A DNA stretch of 64,000 nt from Ziziphus jujuba (GCF_031755915.1 NC_083380.1:31778501-31842500); one strand, 5' to 3'; positions 22,122 through 35,155 are shown, counted from the first letter of the stretch. Numbers and translations: made by a program. Notes: generated by a model from the sequence alone, not told the origin.

Positions 22122-25100
22122 TTTGCATGATCCAGATCCTTGAAGCATGGGGATGAGACTTAGTGCTATGTTGGTAAACCAGCTAGTGAAATGGGGTTGC
22201 TTTTAACTTTGGGTAAAGCCATCTCACAAAAGGGGTTCATCAACATCTTCACGTTTTGAGTTTCCACACCAGACTACACAAACAATTAAAATGAAAAGAC
22301 TTTTAATTTTTAATTCTTTCATTCATACATAAAAAGACAAAATCAAGAAAATATACAACGATTTTTTTTTACTATTTACAGCAATTATAACGTTAAACAA
22401 TCAATATAATAATTAATATTATTTCTCCTTTTTTTTTTTTTTTAAAAAAAGAATTATCTCTGAAAAAATGAACTTGGGTGGTAAACAGAGGTTGAAGCAA
22501 GGATGGGAACTAAAATGGGATTGTACCCTGTCTCCCAATTAGAGGACCCCACCCTAATAGAGAGGGATATCAAACATCAAAAAACTCTATTTGAGATTTT
22601 ATAGCAATGTATACCAAACATTAAAAAAATAAATAAATAAATATACGTAAATAAGAAAAAGGACTCTGTTTCAGATTTTATAGCAATACGTTTCCTACCC
22701 ATGGTAGGTGCCCCCGTCCTAATGGAGAAGGGGAGGGGTACCAAATACAAAGAAACCTTTTTGAGATTTTGGAGCAGTCCCGTAACAGGGTGTCCTGCCC
22801 AAATGGAAGGGTACCAAACATTAAAAAATAATTAAATAAATAAAAAAATAAAAACTTTGTATGAGAGTTTTTAGCAATATGTACCCTTCTCTAGGTAAGG
22901 GTTTTTATCGAATATTTTGTATGAATTTCCAACGATATAAACGAGTTAAAAAAGAAAATCTATATTCCTACATATTTATATCTTACTCCCTATGTAAATT
23001 GTAACTATATATATATATTCAATTTAAAGAAATAAAAAATCTTAAGTTTTAAATTTAATCAATAGCTAAACTCAAACCCACCTCTAAGAAGGAATAGGTT
23101 AAAATCAAGTTTTAGAAAAAGATTTTTCAATTTGATCGTCAAATCGCTTCCGCTTTGTTTGGGTTTATCCACAAAACATGTTCTGTGTTCTTCAATTTTT
23201 GTGCTCCTGTTAGCCATGTAAATCATGAATGGAGAAGAACGATGGACAACTCGAGCAAGGACAAGAGTCAAGACTTACCAATTCACCATTGGTAATAGAT
23301 CTTATGATGCTTCTTCCTATCAAAGCAATCAGAGCTTGAATTGGACAATTGGAAAAGATGTTCCAACAGCAATTACTTGTTAAATTAATGATATAATTGG
23401 CAATTCATGGGTTGAGATAAATGAAGTGTGGGTAAAATTGTTGATAATGAGAAAGAAAAAGTATTTTCTTTATTTTCTTTTGTTTTTTTCCCCTAGAATT
23501 TGTGGGGCAGGTTGCGTGTTGATTTTCACATGAGGCTTTGAACCTAAATCAAAAGTATATTTTTAATAGTTTTATTAGTTGATCAAGATTTAATGACTTT
23601 AATATAAGATGTTGTAATCTAAAAATAATAATTTTTTGCTGAATAGTAATCAAAATAATGTTAATCAATGACATATGAAAAAGGAAAATGTTGCAATTAT
23701 ATGACAAATTTAAAAATGATGTAATAAATGTGTGCAATATTTTTATTTAAAAATGAGAAAATTCAACAGCAATGCAGTATTTTTTTTTAAAATATAATAA
23801 TATTAATAATAATGAAAAATAATGAGAAAAAAAGTATTAGATATCTGCAAAAGCTGTAGTTAATGTGCTAATGTCACCCTATTTAATATAGGCGTGTCCC
23901 TCATTCTTGTTATTTTAATTTTGTTTTGAACAAAAATTGTAGAAATTAAAAAAAAAGAAAGATAAATAATGAAAAACAAAAATGTTTTTAAAAAAGTTTT
24001 TTTTTTTATTTGGAAAACTATAAATTACATATAAATATCTTTTTATATTGACCACTGTTTATTATTTTTTCTTTCTTTCTTTGTTTCGGACAACAAACAA
24101 TTTCATTTACATCTCTCGATTTTACTTTTACCATAATTATTTTTAGACCTCATATTTATAAAAAAAATTATCATTAATTTTTAATTTTTATATTTATAAA
24201 ATATATTCAGTTGATACTTTTTTCTAGTTAATAGATTAAAAGAATATTTATAAATATTTTATAATTAAATAATAATATTATAAAATATAATTATAGTTTT
24301 TAACAATTAAAATTAATCGATAAAAATTTACTGATAAGATCTAATGATTTTTGAAAAATTATAATTAAGATAAAAATTATAATTAAAATAAAATTGAAAT
24401 GGTCTAAATAATTTTTTCCTTGTTACCAAAAATAAATAAATAAACACTTTTTTTCCATTGGAAAAAAATATATATATATATAAACCAACAGTCAGTACCA
24501 AACTCTCCGTTAGCTCACCTTAATAAACTTTTTCCCTTGCCCTGTTTCTTCTTCTTCTTCTTCTTCTCCTACTTTCACCATAAAATCCCAAGCTCTTCGA
24601 ATGAGAAAGAGAAAGCTTTAAACTTTTCTGGACCTGGGTTTCGTTCTTATTTATCTTCAACTATTTCTGGTGGGTAAGAGCCGTCTTTCACTTAAACCCA
24701 CATTGTGCAAATTATTATTATTATTTTTTTAATTATTATTATTATTTTTTTTTAATTTTGATATTGTCGATATCTCTAATTAAACTTCAAGATCCACAAT
24801 ATTTGCAGGCTTTCCTGTAAACTTCAAAATCCACAATATATAAGAGGAAATCAGGCTCAGGGCGTGTTAGCTGATAAGGAAAAAGTTTAAAAGATGGTAC
24901 AGAGAAAGATGTTGATTGAGTACAAAAAGAAAAAAATCATTTGAAGCTCTCAGTGTTGGCAACATTGAGTTTTCAGTTTGAGACTACTGTGGATTTATGC
25001 TTCAAATTCCTAGATGGTGGGTCTTTTATTAAGAGGCAAACTCTCTTTTGCCCTCTTTAAGATTTCTGCATTGCTATTATTATTATTATTATTATTTTTT

Positions 25101-25380
25101 ATTTTTTTTCAGTTTTAAAATTTGGCAGTTTCTGTTACAAAAAACATGATCCTTTTCGTTTTGGGAGTCTTGGGGAGTCAAACTTAGGATCATTGTGAAA
25201 CAGTAGCTTTGACACTGGTTATCCAGTCAGGAACAAAAACATGACTTGAATTGTCCAGAGAATTTAAAAACATCACTTACATTTTCTGGAAAGGTATGGT
25301 AACAAACATATCATTATGATTTATATACGAATTCATCTTTGTATTTTCAGATTTCAGACAAAACTCCACTATAACTTAGT
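21990..25380. other. AT-rich intergenic DNA
   Basis: No gene supported. It includes TA microsatellites (22089-22112, 23003-23021), poly-T and poly-A tracts, and a decayed tandem repeat (22520-22900). At 24490-24870 a pyrimidine-rich stretch (CTT repeats) with a GTAAGAG-like donor (24674) and a TATTTGCAG-like acceptor (24800-24808) resembles a promoter and 5' UTR with an intron, but no reading frame follows. The part from about 24945 resembles 31990-32130. Confidence 0.5.
22520..22900. repeat. Decayed tandem repeat, about 85-105 bp period
   Basis: A phrase like GAGATTTTATAGCAATRYGT recurs near 22590, 22674, 22762 (diverged) and 22865, each followed by a C/G-rich 'taccc...ccctaatgga' stretch and an A-rich spacer. 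Four degenerate units are visible. Confidence 0.5.
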
Positions 25381-25389
25381 CACTTTCTT

Positions 25390-25700
25390 GTATCACTGTC
25401 TCCCATCGCGCCAATAAAACTTTTCCTTCATCTTTAACCATGCATCTTCCTTCCTCCATCAAGTTTTGTTGAGAATGCTTCTTCGTAGAATTGGATTCTG
25501 ATTCTCCATAAGTACTGTACTCAGCAACTGTTCTCTTAATTAGCTGAAAATTACCAGCAAACCTTTCTAAATTCTGATAAAGGATGGGAGACTTCGATCA
25601 GTGTTTGATCGATCATGAACTTGTCTCGATCCCACACCTAGAGATCATCATGAAATGAGAATCAATATCCTGTAACAGATTTAAAGGGCCTACAAAAGTA
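25390..25700 (-). pseudogene. TNL C-terminal exon remnant (TNL-R)
   Basis: Minus-strand sequence parallel to the last exon of TNL3 (32346-32715). Both encode a segment like DKFMIDQTLIEVSH followed by a basic tail, and both are followed by the same downstream DNA. In-frame stops are present (for example near 25560 and 25680). The rest of this TNL copy is not found, so it is a stranded 3' end left by deletion or unequal crossing-over in the cluster. Confidence 0.6.
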
Positions 25701-26649
25701 GACATAAACCTAATGAAATAAATCCTTAAAACATCCTATACATTCTTGTTCACAAGAGTCTTATATCACTCGTGCATATGCAGTCTTGGTCTTTATTAGC
25801 ATACAACAAAAGTTTTTAGCTAGAGAACTTGCAAACGCAATGTCTCTATGGTCCTCATCGTATCCCTCCTCCTGATCCTTTACCATAACCAGAAAGAGAA
25901 ATTTGATTTTAGTCCCTATACTCTAATGGTTTGTTAATACAAATATAGATGTAGACTTCTGTGTTTTCCCGGCATCCTCTTCAAAACTTTAAAATTTTCT
26001 CCCTCAATGATTAAGCACTTTCTTCGTGCCATTATATCCATTTCACCATAGAAGCCATCGGCATTTTTATTAGTTCATCAAATTCAAAGCAAGTAATACT
26101 GAACATATATCAATAGCCATCTAGAAATGTGTTTCGAAGATGTCGTTTGTTAACATGGTTTGTTTTTAGTTTTTGCTTATTTAATTGTATGTAACTTGCT
26201 TATGTCAAGTGTTAATCAGTGGTAGTTAGAGTTTCTTAGGCATCTAAGTTAGCTGTAAATTAAGGAAGAGGAAAAAAGAAAAGAAAAAGAAAAAAAGAAA
26301 AAAAAAAAGAAAAAGAAAAAAAAGTTGAACACACTTCAAATTGTATTGGTTTTTGGTTTGTTTTTTGGTTGCCCCCCCTTTCCTTCAAGTTTTTAGTTGT
26401 TTAATATGTCTAAAAACTATAACTACCATTAACTAACATTTGACATAAACAAACTACAAAAAATTAGATAGAAAAAAGCAAAAAGCATGAGTTAAAAACT
26501 AATCATGTTACCCAATGACACCTAATATGTCGAGTTTTCAAAAATAATGATGAAGCCGGAGCTGCAGTGAGTAAAATAGTAATTGTTACCGGTACTTTTT
26601 AACAAATGCGGCAACAAGACATTTTTTTGTGGTGATTTCTTCCACGTCC

Positions 26650-29600
26650 CTCATTTCAGATATGTTATCAGGTTCCTCTTCCTCTTCCATGTCCTTTGTT
26701 TCAAAAGTGTTGGCTAGTTCTTGCTCTTCTATGTCCTGTATGTTTCAGAAATGTTGGCCGCTTCTTCTTCCTCGTCCAAGTCCTCTGCTCCAAATATGTT
26801 GGTCCTGGCATATTTCCTAGCCCTTTTCTGCCGCGAACTCCAACTGAATTGGGTCCCTCCATTAGCAAAATCATCAAAGGTTCTGTCAATAATACGTGAA
26901 ATAGAATCAGAGACTTTGATCCGCTTTCGTTCAATCATGATCTCATCTTCATCCCATAGTAAATGAATCCCTCAGCAAATAGAGATGGGCACTTCTCTGT
27001 CATAATCATATTTATTCCTCCTTCCCAAAAATGAGGCCTTAATTTTGTTAACACTCTTTATTTTTTCAAGGACACTATTTTTGGTATCGTTGAATGGAGA
27101 ATATGGCAGTCGGAAAGAAGGGTGCGAGCAGGGAGATAAATAAGCCACATATTCCCTGGTTCTATCAAAACGTTCCCTCTTCTAAGAGACCCTACACGAG
27201 AATTACTTTTCTGAAGTAGTTCAAATGACATTTCCATTATTTGTTTCCTACTTGATGTTGTGACAGCACAAATAATCACTGCAGCCATTTTCTTTGACCT
27301 ATTTGAAGGCACACTGAAGGTTACGGATTCCGTTACAGACATATGGCTAAACCAGCCTGGAATATCAGATCATGGAAGCGTAACTTCAATTTCTGAGTCC
27401 TCCAAGAATACCTGCAACTTAATGGAAATTGTTAGTTTAACACGCATTTGTTGTAACAATGATATGCTTGCCACATTTATTAATAGGGAGAGACTGACCG
27501 TGCCATTGGAAATGATGTTGGCCATTATCTTCCATGGAGTATCGACCAATGATATGCAGTGACTTGCTTGTACATTAATTTGACGTTCTGGAAGATCTGG
27601 AATTTCCTGAAGTAGTTGACAATTATGTAAACTAAGATCTGAAAGCTTAGAAAGCTTGCTGGCTGAAGGAAGAGTGACAAACGTGTTACCCGATAGATCC
27701 AAACATTCAAGCAAGGGAAAACTAAAAGGACTAACAAGAAAATGCTCATTTGATATATTACAATTTTTAAGACATAAACTGCTGAGCTCAAAATTGCCAT
27801 GTATTTCTGGGTCATAGTTAGGAAGCTTAGAGAGATATATGCAACCATTAAGATCAAGGACATCAAGAAACACTAGGTTAAAAATGCTATTTGGAATGTG
27901 CACAAGCTCTTTACAACCAGCTAAGTGTATCTCACTAAGATCAATTGAGGAAGGCAACTCTTTTATTGCAGTGCCAGATAAATTTAGGCGTGTTATGAAT
28001 TTTTTTTTCTCAAAAATGTTGGGAAAGATTTGGAGTCTCGAGCAGCCTGTAAAATCCAATGTTCTAATATATTTGGACACCATATTACTTGGAACAGTGC
28101 TGAGGTTGCTGCAGTGTTGAGCGTCTAATGTAACCAACTTACTAAGAAATCCAACGGACTCATGAATCTCAACTAGACTTGTACAGTGGTCAACATGTAA
28201 GCTCTCGAGGTTCGGCGCGTTGATAGATCGGGAATTGTACTTGAGAATTTAGAGTGACTAAAGTTCAAAACTCTCATTCTTTCAAAATTCTGCAAACAAA
28301 ATTAAAAGGGAGCCAAAAAAAAAAAAAAAAGGAATTAAATTAGCCAGCAATCAAGAATATGACAACGTAATTATAGTGAAATATTTACATAACAATTGTA
28401 CCTTGAATTCTTTGTCAAGTTGATGGATATGATTATGAGGCATGTTGAGTATAACAAGTTGTTTCCGACCAGAATTGAATGGCAAAGTAGGAAATTGATA
28501 TCCAGGCAAATCAATTAACCTTAACTCATTAGAAAGGTATCCAATGGCAGTAGAAAGGACCACATTATCAAATATAAGTAGCCAAAGCCTTTTCATTTTG
28601 TTGAATGATGTAGCATTCAAGTATAGAGTTCTCTTTTCAGGTTCTCTTTTCAGGGAACTTCAGCATAATTCCTTCAATCGTATTTGTTCCCTAAATAGTT
28701 CAAGGGAGAGTGGAACATAGCAATTGTCATATCAAAAGCAAAATATGTAACAAAATCAAGTTAGAAGTTAGTGCCAAGGAGCTTGTAGAAGAGTCTTACA
28801 GTGCTTTCAGAGAAAACGTGAAAAACATCATCTGGAGCCCATAATCTACTGCGTTTGCAGCTTCAGGGGATTCCTGGCAGACAATTTCCTTTCCCACTTC
28901 TTCTACCAGGTGGTGCATTCTTAGCCTATTGAAGTCTACATTTATGAGAGACATATCTGTAAGAACATCAATTCCAATGATCGGGCAGAAATTACTACTT
29001 CCAAGTACTTTAGTAACATAATCTTTGTCCTCTCCAACCAAGAAACATGCAATATCAAGGAAAAGTCTCTTCTCATTGTCCTGTAAAGCATCATAACTTA
29101 TTTTAAGTATTTGATATAATTTCTTGTCCGGCTTCTTTTCCAAATTATGTATTGCACTTTGCCATTGATCTTCTGTCCTACCACATAGGAAGGAGCCCAA
29201 TACTACAAGAGCTAATGGAAGGCCATCAGTGTAACGTACAACACGATCTGAGAGCGCAAGGTAATCTTCTAGAGGTTTCTCCCTCTTAAAAGCATTCCAA
29301 TTTAAGAGTTCAAGAGCTCTCTTTTCTTTCATTCCCTGAACTTTATATATTCCACTAACTCCATGACTGGTTAGCAAATGTTTATTTCTAGTAGTTATGA
29401 CTATTCTACTGCCTAAGCCAAACCACTCATGCCCTCCTGCCAATGTCTTCAACTGATCAAGGTCATCAACATCGTCGAGAATGACAAGTACTCTTTTGTT
29501 ACAAAGCCTTTCCTGTATGATGTTGATACCTCTATGAATATTCCCAACCTTCAAATTTTTACCCCCATGCATGTCAAACAAAAGCGTTTCTCGTAGTTGT

Positions 29601-30525
29601 ACAAGACCAAGATGCTGCTTTGATGTTTCTCGTACATTTGCGAGGAAGCTAGAACCTTCAAATTCAGCAGCAAAGTAATTGTAAACAGCTTTAGCGATGG
29701 TGGTCTTTCCAATACCACCCATTCCATACACCCCTATGAACCCTACATGCTTGTTTGCAACATCTATTAATGGTTCCAAGTCCTTTAAAAGGTCCTCAAT
29801 TCCAACTGCTTTGATGTCTACGATTCAATTTGCTCAATGCAGCTTCAACCAATTTTTTGATCAGTTGAGATTCATCTCTGCCCATTAAGAAAAATACCAC
29901 TTATAGGAATATATGTTATATGGATATGAAACAAAATAAATAAATAAATAAATGGTATTTATTTTTTGGATGCTGTAATATTATGGATAGAAAAAACTAT
30001 AAGTTATATTTTCAAGTAAATATAATCTTACATATCCATTTGCTAAATGCCATCCAGATAGATTGGAAGCTTTGTTAAGAGCAGCCTTCCACTTGAGCAG
30101 TTTGCCTTCTTATTCAAACTTTCTTCATATTTAGCTAATGCTTCTCCAATAGTGCCGGTGTGATTTCTCACTTCAGAAGGATCTACATCGAAGAAGACTG
30201 GCCAAACCAATTGTCCACGTGACTCTCTACATTTAAGAATTTCAACTAGTTCATCCAAACACCATAATGAAGATGCATAGTTTTTGGAAAAGATGACGAT
30301 GGATATCTTTGATCCTCTAATTTCATTAATAACTGAAGGAGAAATTTCTTCTCCCCTCCTCAGCTCTTCATCATCAAGGAAAGTCTGAATTCCATTTTGT
30401 TGCAAAGCTCTGTAAAGGTGGCCTCTGAATGTTCTGCGAGTATCTTCTCCTCTGAAACTCAAGAAAATATCATATCGGGTTCCACGGACACTGGAAGAAG
30501 AGGAAGAGGCAAGCAAGTGATCCAT
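26650..30525 (-). pseudogene. TIR-NB-LRR gene with full architecture but single-base lesions (TNL2)
   Basis: Five exons are visible with GT-AG borders. TIR: 30032-30525, start ATG at 30525 (FLSFRGEDTR, SKNYASSLWCLDELVEIL with the likely catalytic Glu). NB-ARC: 28800-29877 (P-loop GMGGIGKTTIAK, kinase-2 VLVILDDVDD, RNBS-B GSRIVITTRN, GLPLALVVLGSF, LDIACFLVG, MHD as RMHHLVEEVG). LRR linker: 28402-28690. LRR: 27499-28289. C-terminal jelly-roll/Ig-like (C-JID) exon: 27411 to about 26650, containing PGWFSHMSV, then a tail with an acidic EDLDEEEEAA. Lesions: one-base frame shifts near 30098, 29821, 28858 and 28217, another in the last exon, and TGA at 27370-27372 where TNL3 has a Gly codon. Homologues are cytosolic TIR NADase immune receptors. 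As read it is a pseudogene, but the pattern could also come from consensus errors in the assembly. Confidence 0.88.
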
Positions 30526-30528
30526 CAA

Positions 30529-31070
30529 AAATAATAATAATAATAATAATGCATGCAGTTCAATTTCCTCGGCGTTTGTTAAAGAAGTATTCTTGCAAAG
30601 ACTATATATTCAGCTCTAGGTAATTTTTTTCCTCCCTTATTAATTGTCTTAAGCAAAGGCATCAATAATTGAATGTTATTTTCCAGGTAGTTTCCTTGAT
30701 TTTGCAGCTTATCATTTTGGATGATCCAAAGGTGAAAGACTGCTAAAAAAATAATGATATTAATTGTTTTTTCTTATTATCATTATATTGCTTATTTTAA
30801 TATCCCATGGTGATTGCTAAGTGATTTTTTATGACTATCCATTTTATATATCTGTTCTATATCATGTTGGCTAAATTGTTGTTTTGGGCTGTATTTGAAC
30901 TCTTTTATTCATTTATTTATTTATTTTTTGTTCTAGCAAGTAAATACTTTAGAAGACCAATGAAACTACAAAAAAAAAAATTTTAAAAAAATTCCCAAAT
31001 CAACCCCTATCTTCAAATAAAACAACACCATCAAAACAAAATAAAACAAAGGGGATAAACACTATAAACA
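30529..31070. promoter_or_regulatory. Upstream region of TNL2
   Basis: About 540 bp between the TNL2 start and an RNase H relic. It is AT-rich, with an AAT run at 30530-30549 and no convincing TATA box at a standard distance. Presumed promoter and 5' UTR by position only. Confidence 0.3.
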
Positions 31071-31076
31071 TAAAAA

Positions 31077-31540
31077 TCAACTCCAAAATGTCTTGAAGTC
31101 TTGTGGCCAAGCATTCGGACAAAACATGAAATTCTGGAGAGAAGCATATTTAATCTTGCAGGCCCCGTAAGCATCACGATTACAACTTCTTAGTACGCAT
31201 TGAAACTTACAACAAGAAAAGCCAGAAATTAAAATATTTGGCTTTATCCAGCAGTAGGTCACTCTCCCAACATGAATTAGAGAAATCTCCTTTATGACTG
31301 GAGATAACACTAGCCACGTGACCTTCATACACTGTATTCATCCACCTCTCTTTTCTTGCACATTCTAAAGCCCAAATAGCAGCCTTTACCTCAGCCATTT
31401 CAGCAAAGGAAACCTCCAAATACTGAGACCAAAACCTAACAACCATGGATGAAGCATTCCTGGCAATAATAGCTACTGTTGAAAAATTAGAACCAACTCT
31501 TGCATCAAAGTTAACCTTATTAAAACCAGTAGGAGGGTAG
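31077..31540 (-). pseudogene. RNase H-like (RVT_3) domain relic, LINE-type
   Basis: Minus-strand frames give FNKVNFDA, then AEMAEVKAAIWALECARKER with a VYEGH motif, and after a frame change near 31215 give CCKFQCVLRSCNRDAYGACK. This order (FDA/VDA start, AE.KAALWAL, VEGD, F..V.RSCN..AH) is that of the plant RNase H-like domain found at the 3' end of many LINE retrotransposons and in stand-alone RVT_3 proteins. The Asp expected after VYEG is His here, and the rest of a LINE is absent. Non-functional fragment. Confidence 0.65.
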
Positions 31541-31761
31541 TATATATAGACAAAATATAGTTGAATTATTTATTAATTTATTGGAATATAAAGGATAAAA
31601 GATGAAGGACATGTGAAATTTAAAAAAAAAATGAAAAATGAAAGGAATAACTAATACTAACAAATTTATGATGTACAGAATTAAAATAAAAAAAGTAAAA
31701 TAATTAAAAAAAAAAATAAAAAAATAAAAAAAAAACAAACAAACAAATGAACAAACAGATG

Positions 31762-32028
31762 GTCCTTGATATCTGTTTATCTTTATATTGTTTTAAAAAC
31801 AGAGAAAGATGTCAATTTGGTAAAGGTATTGTTTGTGAACAGTGTTGAAACCATTACTAACAAATATTTGAAGCAAGCAACAATTAAGTAAAAAAATTTA
31901 AAAATAAGAAAACAAAAAACAAAATGGCACCTGATATTTGTTTTTGCTTATATTATTTTTAAAAACAGAGTAAGATGTCAATTTGGTAAAATAGAAGGCA
32001 TTGTTTGTGAACGGTGTTGGAAACCTTG
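31762..32028. repeat. Local tandem duplication, two units of about 100 bp
   Basis: Units at about 31762-31857 and 31925-32028 share 'tttttaaaaacagag(a/t)aagatgtcaatttggtaaa' and 'cattgtttgtgaac(a/g)gtgttg' (shown in short pieces). They are separated by about 65 bp of A-rich DNA. Confidence 0.6.
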
Positions 32029-32345
32029 AGTTTTGAGTTTGAGGCTGCTATTAATTTATGCTTCAAATTTTAGGGTGCTGGGTCTTTTATTCAGGTAGAT
32101 TCTCTTCCTTACCCTCTTGAAGATCTGTGCACTACATGCCTCTCCAATTTCAAAACTTTGGTAGGATCTTTAATTGAAAGTCATAGCAATGATTATAACT
32201 TTATATGCAAAAACATAACTTGAATTGTACAGGAAATGTAAAACCATCAGTTATATTGTCTGAAAATGTAAGATAAAAAAACATCAGTATGATTTGTATA
32301 TCTATCTTCGTATGTTCAGATTTCAGACAAAACCTCACCAAAACC

Positions 32346-35155
32346 TTATTGCTTTCTGCCCAAGAAACCATTTCTAATATCTTTCATCATGCACCTTCCT
32401 TCACCAACTTTTGGTTTGTTGAAGTTTGTTTCTTTCCTACCATATTCTCCACCCCTGCTATTTTGATCCCCAGGGGGTTGACAATGCCTCTTCCTGTAAC
32501 TGGATTTTGATTCTCCATGAGTGTGCTCAGCAACTTTTCTCTTACTTAGTGGAAAATTACCATGAAACCTGTCTAACTTCTGAGAAGTATGAGAGACTCT
32601 GATCAGTGTTTGATCAATCATGAACTCGTCTTTGATCCCATAGTATATGTATCCCACACCTCGAGGCAGCTCTCTAGATTTCTGAGCATTATGAAATGAG
32701 ATCCACTATTCTGTAACATCCTTATTTGAGAGAGAAGGCAAGAGGGGAAAAAAAATGTATAGGGAGATAAGGAAGGCACTTATTCCCTGGTTTTATTGAA
32801 TGGATTAATCTGTTTGAGAGACCGGTTGGAAAAAGATATCATAAGTTGTTCACACTCAAATTGACTGACAAGACAAACGATCACTGCTTTGATATTGTTT
32901 AGAAAATTTGAAGGCACAAAGAAGGATATGAAATCCCTTAGACTCTTGTGGCTGAACCAGTCTGGACTATCATCTCCTGGAAGTGTAACTTCAAATTCAT
33001 AGTCCTTTAAGAATCTCTGCAGCTATATATATATATATATATATATATAGAAAACATAAATTTCCAATATATGCAGACAATTGAATACATAAAGAGATAG
33101 AGATAGACCAACCAGATTACTGGATATGACCTTGGCCTTATTATCCGATATGATCTTGGCTATGATGTTGCCATGCTTCTGAACCAATGATTTACAGTCA
33201 CTTGCATTTAGTTTTTTTAAAGATTCTGGAAGCTCTGGAATTTTCTGGAGTAGCTCACAACAAGATAAATTAAGATTTGAAAGGTTAGAAAGATCGCTAA
33301 AGGATGGAAGGCTGACAAACTTGTTTTCTGATAGATTTAGCCTTTTAAGCCAGGGAAAACCATAAGGAGTCATTACAAAGTCCACTTCAAATAGATTACA
33401 ATTTTTAAGATGAAGGAATTTCAATATAGGAAATACAGAACTGCTAAATGTTTGAAGCGCTTGAGTAAGGAAATTTAGACAGTCTAAGAGTTCATAAGGC
33501 TTTGGAAACTTGAAGAGTTTTGAGCAACCATCGAGAACGAGTAGCTGAAGGTTCAGGAGCTTATAAATGCTGGTTGGAATATATGTAAGCCTTTTACAAA
33601 AGGATAACTGCAGTACTTGAAGTCAAACTGAGGAACGCAACTGTTCTATAACAGTATAAATTTAGACTAGTTAAGTATTTCTCTTTCTATAAATGTTGTG
33701 AATGTATTGGAGCCTTGAACATCCTTGAAATGCCAATGTTCTAAAAGATTCAGAGACCAAATTGCTTGGAGAAGTTCTGAGGATAATGCAGAATTCAAGG
33801 TTCAATTTAATCAGCCTGGTAATGTATACCCAACAGATACATGAATCTCAACTAAACTTGTACAGTAGTCAGGATACAAACTCTCAAGTTTTGGGACTCT
33901 AGATAGGTCAGGAATTCTCTTAAGAATTTAGAATGACTTAAATTAATGGTTCTCAAGCTTTTGAAACTCTGTAAAAAAGATTATAAAGAAATAAGGTATG
34001 TACGTAGGCTAGCTTACCAAGAACATAACAATCTAATATTACCGTGAACTAACATAATGATTGTACTTGAATCCTTCCCCTAGTTGATGGATATGGCAAT
34101 AAAGCATACCTAGTATGATAAGCTGTTTAGGACCAGAATTGAAAGGAAAAGTAGGAAACTGGTATCCAAGCAAGTCAATAAATCGTAACTCATTAGGAAC
34201 ATATCCACTGGCTCAAGAAAGGACTACATTTTCAAAAATAATAAACCGAAGCCTTCTCAATCTTTTGAATGATTTAGGATTCTAGTATAGAGTTCTCTCC
34301 TTCAACATAATGCCTTCAATCAAATCTGTTCCCTCAATAGTTCAAAGTACAGCACATGATGTATTAGGATTCAGAGAATACAAACATAGACTAATCGCCA
34401 TACGAAAAGCACAATGTCTAAAGATAGTATCCCTTCTAGAACTTATGAAAAGAAATTGAAGTTGGCAGATTTTAACTGTGTTTTCTGCGAATACATGAAA
34501 AGTTCACTTGGAGACCATAATCTGTCACTTCTACGAGCTTTAATGGCTTCTCAGCAGACAATCTCCATATCCACATCTCGTATCAGGTAGTGATGCATTC
34601 TTGGCTTTGTTCAAGCCAACCTATGTTCTGATTAAAAATTTCATGACTCTGTACATACGCTCTGTCTGAATGAAATGCAGATAGATTGGAAGCCTTGTTC
34701 AAAGCAATCTTCCAGATAGATAGCTTTTTCTTGTTCTTAATATTCAAACTTTCTTCACATTTAGCCCATGCTTCTTTGTAATTGCCTGTGTGATTTCTTA
34801 CTTCAGAAGGCTCCACATAAAAAAAGACAAGCAAAACCAGTTTTCCAAGTGTTTCTCGACAGTTGAGGATCACGATCAGTTCATCTAAACACCATGATGA
34901 AGATGCATAGTTTTTGGAGAAGACAATGATGGATATCTTTGATCCTCTAATTGCCTACATAAGTGAAGGTGAAATTTCTTCTCCCCTTCTGATCTCCTCA
35001 TCGTCAATGAAGGTCTGAATTCCCTTCTGCTGCAAGGCTCCGCATAGATGGCCTGTAAAATTGTTTCTGTCATTCAAGCCTCTGAAGCTCAAGAAAACAT
35101 CATATTGAGTTCCATGGCCACTAGAAGAGGGGGCAGTGGCATGCAAGCAAGTCAT
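32346..35155 (-). pseudogene. TIR-LRR pseudogene lacking the NB-ARC core (TNL3)
   Basis: TIR exon from ATG at 35155 (YDVFLSFRG, then NDRNNFTGHL where TNL2 has EDTRRTFRGHL) down to about 34600, with an in-frame TAG at 34955-34957. The TIR end (ASNLSAFHSD, about 34670) is followed within about 70 bp by the MHHYLIRDVDMEIVC segment normally found at the NB-ARC end. P-loop, kinase-2, RNBS-B and GLPL motifs are therefore deleted, about 0.9-1 kb compared with TNL2. An LRR linker (34060-34310) and LRR exons (33023-33960) follow, with frame breaks near 33630 and 33900, then the C-JID segment (32770-33016, PDWFSHKSL) and a last exon (about 32346-32715) with a basic tail. The TIR nonsense codon and the loss of the NB domain make it non-functional as a receptor. 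Confidence 0.85.
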
